Origin: Fimbriiglobus sp.
Lineage (GTDB): Bacteria > Planctomycetota > Planctomycetia > Gemmatales > Gemmataceae
Assembly (NCBI GenBank): GCA_025352585.1
Contig: JANXTD010000042.1
Span: forward strand, 1-8,074
Direction: 5' to 3'
DNA length: 8,074 nucleotides
Position 1 is the stretch's first letter. Each line of letters opens with the position of its first letter. A program made the translations under genes and the position numbers. The notes under the pieces are model-generated. The model was not told where the DNA came from. It saw only the letters and a list, made by a program, of their open reading frames with translations, and did no database searches. Below are positions 1 to 6,266 of the stretch, in pieces.

Positions 1-561
1 AAGGCGTTCGAGGCGGTCGGCCACGCCGCCGTGATCACCTCCGACGCCACCCGCGTGGGTGAGGCGGCGAAGGTCGTGCTGCCCGGCGTCGGGGCGTTCA
101 GCGACGCGATGGCGAAGCTCTGTGTGAGCGGCTTGAACGGAGCCATCGTGCGTCACATCGACGCCGGCCGGCCGTTCCTGGGGATTTGCCTCGGCCTGCA
201 AATGCTCTTCTCGCACAGCCACGAAGACGGGCTGCACGACGGCCTCGACCTGTACCGCGGCGAGGTCGTGCGCTTCCCGCGTGTACCGGGGCTGAAAGTG
301 CCGCACATGGGCTGGAACACGCTGCGTTTGACGCGACCGAACTGTCCGCTGTTCGCCGGGTTGCCGGCCGACCCGGCGTTCTACTTCGTCCACGGCTACT
401 ACGCCGAGCCGGCCGACCCGGCGTTGGTCGCCGCGACGGCCGACTATCCGACGCCGTTCTGCGCGGCGACCTGGCGCGACAACGTCTTTACGACGCAGTT
501 CCACCCCGAGAAGAGCCAGGCGCTGGGGCTGGCGGTACTGAAGAACTTCGCGGCGATTTGA
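1..561 (+). CDS. hisH: Imidazole glycerol phosphate synthase glutaminase subunit HisH (5' end outside window)
   Basis: HisH is the class I glutamine amidotransferase that makes ammonia for HisF, which turns PRFAR into imidazole glycerol phosphate and AICAR in cytosolic histidine synthesis. Frame 1 is open from the first base (KAFEAVGHAAV...), so the gene starts upstream and about 15 residues are missing compared with the usual length near 200. The oxyanion-loop motif LPGVGAF is followed by the nucleophile in GICLGLQ (Cys codon 187-189). Later come the HisH-typical PHMGWN and YFVHGYY motifs, then QFHPEKS with the catalytic His (502-504) and Glu (508-510). The complete triad argues for an active enzyme. 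The family is distinguished from other amidotransferases such as PabA or GuaA by PHMGWN. The stop TGA (559-561) lies 3 bp from the stop of a convergent gene. Other his genes would be expected upstream, outside the window. Confidence 0.96.
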   Translation, partial: KAFEAVGHAAVITSDATRVGEAAKVVLPGVGAFSDAMAKLCVSGLNGAIVRHIDAGRPFLGICLGLQMLFSHSHEDGLHDGLDLYRGEVVRFPRVPGLKVPHMGWNTLRLTRPNCPLFAGLPADPAFYFVHGYYAEPADPALVAATADYPTPFCAATWRDNVFTTQFHPEKSQALGLAVLKNFAAI

Positions 562-564
562 CGG

Positions 565-1635
565 CTACGGCAGCACTTCGGCGGCGACGCTCAGGTTCAC
601 CGTCGCCATGCTCTTGAGGTTCGTCGTCAGTTTCACGTCCTTGGCGAACGCCCCGGCCTTGGTCGGCGTGAACTTGACGACGATCGTCTGGTTCGGCCCT
701 TCGCCGGGAAGAGTCTGAACGCTCAGGCCGTCGCCGGCGTCGGCCAGCGGCTCGACCTTGAACGCGCCGACGCCGTTGCCGCTGACCAGCACGTGGAAGG
801 ACCGACTCTCGCCGAGCCGCACCGCCGCGAAGTTGACCTTGCCCGGCCGCACTTCGAGCGGCGACAGCAGGGTGCCGTTGATGGCGACGTTGATCACCGG
901 AGTCGTCGGGTCGTTGGTCAGCAGTTGCAGGAAGTCGTTGAAAGAGCCGGTCGCGCCGTCGGTCTTGGACTTGAGCGTAACGCTGACTTTGGTCTTGCCG
1001 CCCTTGGACGCGCCGAGAGTCACCTCGAACGGCCCGGTCGGATTGACGACGCCGGTGACGGCCCAGTCCTTCTGCTTGCCGGCGTATTCGAGCGTGACCG
1101 ACTTGGTCGGCGTCGAGCCTGGGGTCACCACACCGAAGTTGAAGGAGCCGGGGGCGAGCGTGACGTCGGCGCGACTTACCGCACTGACACGCAGGGTCGC
1201 CGTGCTAACGTTGGTCGGGCCGAAGGAGACCTGCACCGTCTCGGTGCCGGCCCCGGTGAACTTAGAACTGTCGAGCGTGACGACCAGCTCGCCCTTGTCG
1301 TAAGCCTGCAACACCTTCTGCGGCGGGTAGGCCTGCACCGTCTCGCTGGTGCGGCGGATGTCCGTCACCTGGATCGGCACCGCGTAGATGTTGGTGATGG
1401 TGAACTTGAAGACGCAGAGCGTACCTTTAGGGACCGTGCCGAAGTTGTAGGCGATCTCCTCGGGCGCGGGCTGGCTGGGGTTGGTCACGATGTCGTCGAG
1501 GAAGAGCTTGTTGGCCCACGGCGACGGCGCGCTGGCGGCCGCCGCGCCCGTCGGGGCGGGGGGGGCCGGCTGGGCACCCAGCGGTAGCGTGGCGAGGAGT
1601 GCCCCAAGGAGTGTCGTAGCCAGTCGCGTGCTCAC
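565..1635 (-). CDS. Secreted DUF1573 / ASH-domain protein
   Basis: The protein has 356 residues. It starts with a short signal peptide (MSTRLATTLLGALLATLPLG, cleavage probably near AQP at 21-23) and a low-complexity Ala/Pro stretch to about residue 38. Three immunoglobulin-like beta domains follow, at roughly 60-155, 158-255 and 258-356. The first has the DUF1573 signature FGTVPKGTLCVFKFTITN, and the second echoes it with FNFGVVTPGSTPT. Domains of this kind (DUF1573, related to ASPM-SPD-2-Hydin domains) are abundant in secreted planctomycete and Bacteroidetes proteins; their function is unknown and a binding or structural role in the envelope is only an inference. In most relatives I recall, the first domain carries an SCGC-like cysteine motif after 'I.N.R'. 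Here the position reads TDIRRTSETVQ, without cysteine. The start is GTG, chosen because the signal peptide begins there and a GAGGA ribosome site (1646-1650, minus strand) lies 10 nt before it. The MFS gene lies 146 bp upstream on the same strand. Confidence 0.85.
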   Translation of the reverse strand: MSTRLATTLLGALLATLPLGAQPAPPAPTGAAAASAPSPWANKLFLDDIVTNPSQPAPEEIAYNFGTVPKGTLCVFKFTITNIYAVPIQVTDIRRTSETVQAYPPQKVLQAYDKGELVVTLDSSKFTGAGTETVQVSFGPTNVSTATLRVSAVSRADVTLAPGSFNFGVVTPGSTPTKSVTLEYAGKQKDWAVTGVVNPTGPFEVTLGASKGGKTKVSVTLKSKTDGATGSFNDFLQLLTNDPTTPVINVAINGTLLSPLEVRPGKVNFAAVRLGESRSFHVLVSGNGVGAFKVEPLADAGDGLSVQTLPGEGPNQTIVVKFTPTKAGAFAKDVKLTTNLKSMATVNLSVAAEVLP

Positions 1636-1645
1636 GGAGTCCCGT

Positions 1646-1650
1646 TCCTC
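1646..1650 (-). promoter_or_regulatory. Ribosome binding site of the DUF1573 gene
   Basis: Read on the minus strand this is GAGGA, 10 nt before the GTG start at 1635. The spacing is slightly long but usable. It supports the GTG start, which is also where the signal peptide begins. Confidence 0.5.
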
Positions 1651-1658
1651 TCGAAGTC

Positions 1659-1679
1659 CGGCCCCGGTGGGTGGGGCCG
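1659..1679 (-). other. Perfect 7-bp hairpin in the leader of the DUF1573 gene
   Basis: CGGCCCC (1659-1665) and GGGGCCG (1673-1679) are exact reverse complements around a 7-nt loop. No T-run follows on either strand, so it does not look like a simple intrinsic terminator. On the minus strand it ends 8 nt before the GAGGA ribosome site, so in mRNA it could fold just upstream of the translation start. It may also mark the 3' end of the MFS transcript. In DNA this GC-rich some such stems arise by chance. Confidence 0.35.
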
Positions 1680-1708
1680 CTAGTTCGCTTCATCGACGTT
1701 GTCGCCCC

Positions 1709-1714
1709 ATCATA
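1709..1714 (-). promoter_or_regulatory. Possible -10 box for the DUF1573 gene
   Basis: The minus strand reads TATGAT, five of six matches to TATAAT, in the 146-bp gap upstream of the DUF1573 start. I find no convincing -35 box 16-18 bp upstream of it (the minus strand there is GC-rich, with no TTG core). A start just downstream would give a leader of about 65 nt containing the 1659-1679 hairpin. Weak call. Confidence 0.3.
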
Positions 1715-1781
1715 CCCCCCGCAAAGGCCGACCGCACCCGACAATCTGACGGCTGGCGCGGCGAGAACTGGCCCAGGCCAC

Positions 1782-3266
1782 CTAACCGGCACGCTCGGCA
1801 GCCGCCGTGTCGGCCACGAGGTACCGCGCCCCGTAAATCCACAGCGACGCCCCCAGCAGAATCACCACACTCATCATGAGGAACGCTGTGTGCAAGTCGG
1901 AGCGGTCGGCGACGAAGCCGATCAGCGGCGGCGAGATCACGTCGCCGAGCGCGTGGATGACCAGGATGTTCACGGCGAACGCGGTGGCGCGGACTTCGGG
2001 CGTGACGACGTTAGCGAGGATCGTGAAGCCCGGCCCGATGTGGAAGAACAGGCCGAAGATGGTCAGGAAGATGAACAGCCACGCCAGCGGGAACGGCGCG
2101 TAGAGCAGGGCGACGTAGCAGGGCAGGGCGAACAGCGCCCCGAGGCCGATGACCCAGAAGTAGCCGCCGTTGACACGGGTGCGGAACTTCTCGCCCAGCC
2201 AGCCGCCGGCCGCCGTCGCCCCCAAGCCGCCGAGGACGAGGATGCCGCCGAAGGTCGTGGTGATCGTGCTGAGCTTGATCGAGCCGTACGTCGTGATGCC
2301 TTTGTAGATCGTCTCGGCGTACAGGTTGTTCTCGCTCTCGGTCAGCGAACTGCCGAGGTGGCGCTTGACGGCAGCGTAGTCGAGCGGCCCTTTCTCGGAG
2401 AGCGGGGCCAGCTTGGCGGCGACTTCCGCGGGCACCGGCTTCCGCCCCTCTTCGGCCGGGGGCTTCGAGAGGTCCGCGATCACGTCGTCGTTGACGGCGA
2501 AGCGGGCCTCGCGCTGGAAGACGTACGTCGGCACCCACGCCGCGACGCCGCCGATGACGAAGGTGATCGCCGTCATGCCGGCGCAGCACAGGACGAAGGA
2601 GCGGTTGCGGGCCAGCCCTTTGAGCAAGTCGCCGTAGGCTTGCCGGGCGGCGTCCGCGATTCTGGGCCGGGGGAACTCGGTCTTGAAGAAGAGCACCGCC
2701 CCCAGAAACAGCCCGAAGTAGGTGATCCAGAAGGCGTGTCGCCAGTCCCCGAAGGCGTTGGCGACCTCGCCGCCGATGACGAAGCCCAGCGCACTCCCCA
2801 CGGGGACCGCCATGTTGAAGAGCGCCATGACCACGCCCCGGAGCCGAGCCGGGTAGATGTCGGCGAGCATGGCACTCGACACCGGCCCGTACGCCCCCTC
2901 GCCGACGCCGACCAGGCAGCGCGTCGCGAACAGGACGGCGTAGGAGGCCGCGAACCCGCTCGACCCGCTGGCGATGCTCCAGACGCTCACGCCCATGCCC
3001 AGAATCACCCAGCGGCGGTAGCCGTGGCCGTCGAGCCAGCCGACGATCGGGGCGAAGATCATGTACGCCGCCAAGAACGCGCTCGTCAGCAGGCCGAGCT
3101 TGAACTTGATGTTGTCGTCGTTGGGCGCGAACAGCGTGCTGTCCATCTCCAGCAGCGGCAGCACCGCCGACAAGACTTGGCGGTCGATGTAGTTGAACAG
3201 GTTGATGGCCATGAGCCAGGCGAGCGCGGCGTTCGCGCCGGGCAGCGGCTTGTCGTTGGGGGTCAT
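1782..3266 (-). CDS. MFS transporter, Spinster-like
   Basis: This is a 494-residue inner-membrane permease with the 12-helix major facilitator layout. Helix 1 carries NLFNYIDRQVLSAVLP (about 22-37), typical of the Spinster-like branch, with the Asp-Arg pair at 28-29. The loop between helices 2 and 3 has the MFS motif A form GWLDGHGYRRW (76-86). Helix 4 carries RCLVGVGEGAYGP, with Arg116 and Glu123 matching the R...GxGE motif of spinsters. The C-terminal half has paired helices with GPGFTILANVVTPEVRATA (411-429). The substrate cannot be read from sequence: relatives move sphingolipids, lysolipids, sugars or organic acids. Odd point: about 75 mainly polar, charged residues (about 253-328) sit between helices 7 and 8, where most relatives have a short loop. 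The ATG at 3264-3266 is followed by a short hydrophilic N-terminus. The gene is divergent from the small acidic protein gene; co-transcription with the DUF1573 gene is possible but not shown. Confidence 0.9.
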   Translation of the reverse strand: MTPNDKPLPGANAALAWLMAINLFNYIDRQVLSAVLPLLEMDSTLFAPNDDNIKFKLGLLTSAFLAAYMIFAPIVGWLDGHGYRRWVILGMGVSVWSIASGSSGFAASYAVLFATRCLVGVGEGAYGPVSSAMLADIYPARLRGVVMALFNMAVPVGSALGFVIGGEVANAFGDWRHAFWITYFGLFLGAVLFFKTEFPRPRIADAARQAYGDLLKGLARNRSFVLCCAGMTAITFVIGGVAAWVPTYVFQREARFAVNDDVIADLSKPPAEEGRKPVPAEVAAKLAPLSEKGPLDYAAVKRHLGSSLTESENNLYAETIYKGITTYGSIKLSTITTTFGGILVLGGLGATAAGGWLGEKFRTRVNGGYFWVIGLGALFALPCYVALLYAPFPLAWLFIFLTIFGLFFHIGPGFTILANVVTPEVRATAFAVNILVIHALGDVISPPLIGFVADRSDLHTAFLMMSVVILLGASLWIYGARYLVADTAAAERAG

Positions 3267-3333
3267 GGGCGGCCTCGGGGTCTGGCGGTCGTGGCGACTT
3301 GGGCATAACGTACGGGAAACGCCGCTTTGCCGT

Positions 3334-3338
3334 GAGGA
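3334..3338 (+). promoter_or_regulatory. Ribosome binding site deciding the start at 3344
   Basis: GAGGA lies 5 nt before the ATG at 3344. It favours this ATG over the in-frame TTG at 3299, whose extra 15 residues (MGITYGKRRFAVRIA) look unlike the rest of the acidic helical protein. Confidence 0.6.
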
Positions 3339-3343
3339 TAGCC

Positions 3344-3775
3344 ATGAGCCTGGACGAGATCAAGCAGCGCTTCGTCAACGAGATCAGGCTGCGCGCCTAC
3401 GACGACCAGTACGTCGATCGCGACGAGGAGCGCGAAATCCTGCAAATCGCGGTCCAACTCGGCGTCGGCGTCGATTCGGCCCGCGTGGCCCTGGCGCAAG
3501 TCTGCGAGCAGAGCCAGTACGTGCTCGAAAGTTCGGTGACGAAGCTCATCAAGGCGCAGATCGAGGCGGCGCTGGGCGACGACGGCAAGTTCGATCGGCA
3601 GGAGTTCGAGGCGGTCTACCAGAGCGCCGCCGTGGCGATCCGGGGCAAGAAGACGGAGCGGCAGGTCAAGACGATGATCGTGCAGGTCATGGAAGACACC
3701 GGCAACAACAAGGTCAAGAAGGGCTGGTTCAGCGACTGGTACGCCGCGCTCAAGAAGGACCTCGGGGTGTCGTGA
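3344..3775 (+). CDS. Small acidic helical protein, TerB-like (function unknown)
   Basis: The protein has 143 residues, starts MSLDEIKQRF, and has no signal peptide or membrane segment, so it is probably cytosolic. It appears entirely alpha-helical. Two acidic patches of the form D-x-D/E followed by a Glu and a hydrophobic helix stand out. The first is QYVDRDEEREILQIAVQLGV, about residues 24-43. The second is GDDGKFDRQEFEAVYQSAA, about 80-98. This DG...E...L pattern resembles TerB-like (tellurite-resistance/DUF533 type) helical proteins and, less closely, degenerate EF-hands. Both are resemblance only; the full metal-binding loop of an EF-hand is not present. The C-terminus is basic and aromatic (KKGWFSDWYAALKKDL). 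The gene is divergent from the MFS gene, with 77 bp between them, and is followed by an inverted repeat and the rpsR promoter, so it is probably its own transcription unit. No function is assigned. Confidence 0.75.
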   Translation: MSLDEIKQRFVNEIRLRAYDDQYVDRDEEREILQIAVQLGVGVDSARVALAQVCEQSQYVLESSVTKLIKAQIEAALGDDGKFDRQEFEAVYQSAAVAIRGKKTERQVKTMIVQVMEDTGNNKVKKGWFSDWYAALKKDLGVS

Positions 3776-3818
3776 CGCGCGCCGGCGTCGCGGGGAATGC
3801 CGGCGGGGCAGGGGGTTC

Positions 3819-3838
3819 GGCGTTGACACGGCAACGCC
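3819..3838. other. Perfect inverted repeat overlapping the rpsR -35 box
   Basis: GGCGTTG (3819-3825) and CAACGCC (3832-3838) are exact reverse complements around ACACGG. The stem can be continued outwards by GGGG (3812-3815) against CCCC (3840-3843) across a small internal loop. The left arm contains the first bases of the TTGACA box. It could be an operator, or a terminator stem for the upstream gene, although the following bases (GTACTTTGATATCTT) are only moderately T-rich. Confidence 0.5.
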
Positions 3839-3850
3839 ACCCCGTACTTT
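3823..3850 (+). promoter_or_regulatory. Sigma-70-type promoter of rpsR
   Basis: A perfect TTGACA (3823-3828) is followed after 16 bp by TACTTT (3845-3850), which fits the TAnnnT form of the -10 box. The predicted start would lie near 3857, giving a leader of about 50 nt. The exact -35 box in GC-rich DNA directly before a ribosomal protein gene makes this the best promoter in the window. It may also drive the GT41 gene and the gene after it. Confidence 0.6.
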
Positions 3851-3907
3851 GATATCTTCCGCTGCGGCGGTCTGTCGTTCCTGGGTCGTTGTGAAGGTGT
3901 CAGGCTC

Positions 3908-4153
3908 ATGATTCGTGTCAAGGACTTGCGGAGCAAGAACAACCGCTGCCGGTACTGCACCAAAGAGGGCTGCCCCCGCCCCGCCTTCGTGGACTACAAG
4001 GACACGCTGTCCCTCAAGAAGATGATCTCCGCGCAAGGCAAGCTCTTCAGCCGCAAGCGCAGCGGGCTGTGCGCCACCTTCCAGCGCGAAGTCGCCGCCG
4101 CCGTCAAGCGGGCGCGCTTCATGGCGCTGTTGCCCTACGTCGAGATGAACTAA
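3908..4153 (+). CDS. rpsR: 30S ribosomal protein S18 (bS18), four-cysteine type
   Basis: bS18 is a small subunit protein of the 30S platform that contacts bS6 and 16S rRNA. The 81 residues match the family from end to end: a basic N-terminus, CRYC at 14-17, the hallmark FVDYKD at 27-32, LKKMISAQGKLFSRKRSG at 36-53, FQREVAAAVKRAR at 58-70, and the closing ALLPYV. Cysteines at 14, 17, 22 and 55 resemble the zinc-binding (C+) form of S18 known from actinobacteria and others; Cys22 is an additional candidate ligand. AAGGTG (3894-3899) is placed 8 nt before the ATG as a ribosome site. Unlike the common arrangement, no rpsF, ssb or rplI adjoins it. The GT41 gene starts 21 bp downstream and is probably co-transcribed. 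Autoregulation through the leader is possible but not shown. Confidence 0.95.
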   Translation: MIRVKDLRSKNNRCRYCTKEGCPRPAFVDYKDTLSLKKMISAQGKLFSRKRSGLCATFQREVAAAVKRARFMALLPYVEMN

Positions 4154-4174
4154 ACTCCGCGGGCCAGTTCGCCC

Positions 4175-6232
4175 ATGCCCGACGTGAATGAGGCTTTCGC
4201 CGCCGCCCTCGCCCGCCACCAGGCCGGCGACATTGTCGGCGCGGAGCGCCTGTACCGCGAACTGCTCGCCGGCTTCGGCTCCCACACGCCGACGCTGTGC
4301 AACCTCGGCGTCTTGCTCGTCCAGGGCGACCGCGTCGAGGAGGCCGTCGGGCTTTACAACCTCGCGCTCGCCACCACGCCCGACCACCCCGACGCCCACT
4401 TCAACCTCGGCAACGTCTACCGCCGCGGCAACCAACTCGCCCTCGCCGCGACTCACTACCAGGACTGCCTGAAGGCCAACCCCCGGCACGGTGCCGCCGC
4501 CTACAACCTCGGGCTGATCTACTCCGCTGTCGGCGACCTGCCGGCGACGACGGAGTGCTACCGCCTCGTCGTGAAGCTCGAGCCGGGCAACGCCGAGGGC
4601 CACGCCCGGCTGGCCGACGCGCTGGTGCGCGGCGGCCACCTCGCCGACGGCGTCGCCTCGTTCCGCGCCGCGTCGAAGTTGCAGCCCGACCAGCCGCGGC
4701 ACCTGTACAACCTGGGCCTGGCGCTCGCCAACTCGGGGGCCGCCGCGGAGGCGAGTGAGACGATCACCCGCGCCTTGAAGCTGAACCCCGACTACGCCGA
4801 GGCCCACAACGCGATGGGCCTGAATCTGGAGGCGCAGGGCCGCAAGGACGACGCGCTGTTCCACTACCAGAAGGCCGTGCAACTTAAGCCGGACCTGGCC
4901 GACGCCTGGAGCAACCTCGGCACGAACCTCTCCGAGCAGGGCCGCTGCGACGAGGCGGTCGAGTGCCTGCGCGAGTCGCTCGTCCACAAGCCGAACGCCC
5001 CGGCGATCTTCTCGAACCTGCTGCTGCTGCTGAACTACACGTCGAAGGTGACGCCGGCAGAGGTCGCCCGCGAGCACCGCGCCTGGGCCAAGCGCTTCGC
5101 CCCGCCGGCCCCCGCCGCCTCACCGGTCCCGCACCCGCACGACCCCCGGCGGCGTCTCCGCGTCGGCTACCTGTCGCCGGACTTCCGCCAGCACACCGTC
5201 AGCAGCTTTATCGAGCTATTGCTGACGCACCACAACCGCGACCAAGTGGAAGTCTACGCCTACGGCAGCGTGCTGCGGCCCGACGAGGTCACGGCCCGCT
5301 TGAGTCAGTTGGCCGACCACTACCGGCCGGTCGGCGGCCTGCCCGACGAGCAGGTCTACGCGGCGATCCGGGCCGACCGGATCGACGTGCTGATCGACCT
5401 CGCCGGGCACACCGCCGGCAACCGGCTGCAACTCCTCGCCGCGCGGCCGGCCCCGATCCAGTGCACGCTGTTCGGCTACCCCAACACGACCGGCTTGGCC
5501 GCCGTCGATTACCGCATCACCGACCCGCTCTCCGACCCCGAGGGCGTCACCGAGTCGCTGGCCACCGAGGCGCTGTTGCGGCTGCCCGAAGTGCCGTGGT
5601 GCTACGCGCCGCCCCAGGCCGACGTGCCGGTGACGGCGTTGCCGTGCCTGGCGAAGAAGTGGTTCACCTTCGGCTGCCTGAACAACCCCGCCAAGATTAG
5701 CGAAGCCTGCCTCGCCGCCTGGACCAAGCTCGTCATCTCGATCCCCGGCACACGCCTGGTCGTCCTCGGCGGCCAGTCGAACGCCGGGGTCAAGAAGCTC
5801 GCCGACCGCTTCGTCCAGGGCGGCATCTTGCGCGACCGCGTCGAGGTCATTTCCCGCGTGCCGAAGGACCAGTACTTCGAGGCCTACCAGCGGTTCGACG
5901 TGACGCTCGACCCGTTCCCGTACAACGGCGGCGTGACGACCGGCGACTCACTGTGGATGGGCGTGCCGGTGCTGACCGTCGCCGGCAACACCTACGTCTC
6001 GCGGCAGGGGCTGATGGCGAACGCCGCCGTCGGCCTGCCGGAGTTCGTCGCCGACTCGCCCGAGTCGCTGATCGACCTGGCGAGGGACTGGACCAAGCGG
6101 CGCGACGAACTCGCCGCACTGCGGGCCGGCCTCCGGGCGCGGCTACTCGCGTCGCCCCTGGGCGACGCCCCGCGCTACGTGCGCAACCTCGAGAACGCTC
6201 TGCGCGAAGTCTGGGCGAAGCGTCTCGGCTGA
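4175..6232 (+). CDS. TPR-containing GT41 glycosyltransferase (O-GlcNAc transferase/SPINDLY-like)
   Basis: The protein has 685 residues. Eight tandem 34-residue TPRs (about 4-275, with recurrent 'NLG' helices and 'P' ends such as KLNPDYAEA) form a superhelical protein-binding arm. Residues 328-685 are a GT41 catalytic region. It begins RVGYLSPDFRQH, whose His340 aligns by eye with the active-site His498 of human OGT. The region continues with IDLAGHTAGNRL (407-418), APIQCTLFGYPNTTG (426-440) and FTFGCLNNPAKIS (497-509), whose Lys507 corresponds to the UDP-binding Lys842 of OGT. DPFPYNGGVTTGDSLWMG (579-596) is the nucleotide-sugar loop. Relatives transfer GlcNAc or fucose to Ser/Thr of proteins; donor and acceptor here are unknown. 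There is no signal peptide, so it acts in the cytosol. The ATG is the first start after rpsR, with no clear Shine-Dalgarno, suggesting translation linked to the upstream gene. Confidence is high for family and moderate for protein glycosylation. Confidence 0.92.
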   Translation: MPDVNEAFAAALARHQAGDIVGAERLYRELLAGFGSHTPTLCNLGVLLVQGDRVEEAVGLYNLALATTPDHPDAHFNLGNVYRRGNQLALAATHYQDCLKANPRHGAAAYNLGLIYSAVGDLPATTECYRLVVKLEPGNAEGHARLADALVRGGHLADGVASFRAASKLQPDQPRHLYNLGLALANSGAAAEASETITRALKLNPDYAEAHNAMGLNLEAQGRKDDALFHYQKAVQLKPDLADAWSNLGTNLSEQGRCDEAVECLRESLVHKPNAPAIFSNLLLLLNYTSKVTPAEVAREHRAWAKRFAPPAPAASPVPHPHDPRRRLRVGYLSPDFRQHTVSSFIELLLTHHNRDQVEVYAYGSVLRPDEVTARLSQLADHYRPVGGLPDEQVYAAIRADRIDVLIDLAGHTAGNRLQLLAARPAPIQCTLFGYPNTTGLAAVDYRITDPLSDPEGVTESLATEALLRLPEVPWCYAPPQADVPVTALPCLAKKWFTFGCLNNPAKISEACLAAWTKLVISIPGTRLVVLGGQSNAGVKKLADRFVQGGILRDRVEVISRVPKDQYFEAYQRFDVTLDPFPYNGGVTTGDSLWMGVPVLTVAGNTYVSRQGLMANAAVGLPEFVADSPESLIDLARDWTKRRDELAALRAGLRARLLASPLGDAPRYVRNLENALREVWAKRLG
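4184..4999 (+). repeat. Eight 102-bp units encoding tandem TPRs
   Basis: The N-terminal arm of the GT41 protein is built from eight successive 34-codon units with the same helix-turn-helix pattern. The second to eighth units start near residues 38, 72, 106, 140, 174, 208 and 242. Units are diverged in sequence, so this is a protein-level repeat and not a recent DNA duplication. Confidence 0.7.
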
Positions 6233-6255
6233 CGGCGGACACGGAACCTCGCACC

Positions 6256-6260
6256 GGAGA
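6256..6260 (+). promoter_or_regulatory. Ribosome binding site deciding the start at 6267
   Basis: GGAGA lies 6 nt before the ATG at 6267, good Shine-Dalgarno spacing. It marks 6267 as a true gene start although the frame it opens turns into nonsense-like sequence after the C run at 6500-6506. Confidence 0.55.
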
Positions 6261-6266
6261 ACCAGG

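Noticed and set aside
793..1587. 264-codon plus-strand frame opposite the DUF1573 gene
   Set aside because: Arg/Gly/Val-rich shadow; the opposite strand has a signal peptide and recognisable domains.
1769..1780. TGGC-CCAG-GCCA hairpin after the MFS stop
   Set aside because: Four-base stem only and no T-run; too weak for a terminator.
1671..3308. 545-codon plus-strand frame opposite the MFS gene
   Set aside because: Extremely rich in Arg, Asp, Glu and Gln, with no family motifs. It mirrors the codon bias of the real MFS gene on the other strand.
3283..3312. Promoter in the MFS/3344 divergent gap (TAACGT at 3306-3311)
   Set aside because: The -10-like box has no recognisable -35 partner, and the site is nearly symmetrical (ACGT/CGTACG), so neither direction can be supported.
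3299..3343. Upstream TTG start for the small acidic protein
   Set aside because: The ATG at 3344 has GAGGA at 5 nt, and the extra residues do not fit the rest of the protein.
3781..3804. GCCGGC...GCCGGC pair as terminator of the small protein gene
   Set aside because: GCCGGC is itself palindromic and common in this GC-rich DNA, the loop is 12 nt and no T-run follows.
3263..5077. 604-codon open frame on the minus strand across 3344-3775, rpsR and the TPR region
   Set aside because: It lies antisense to three well-supported genes, has shadow-type composition (Val, Gly, Arg, Glu) and no recognisable domain. Long antisense frames are expected at this GC content.
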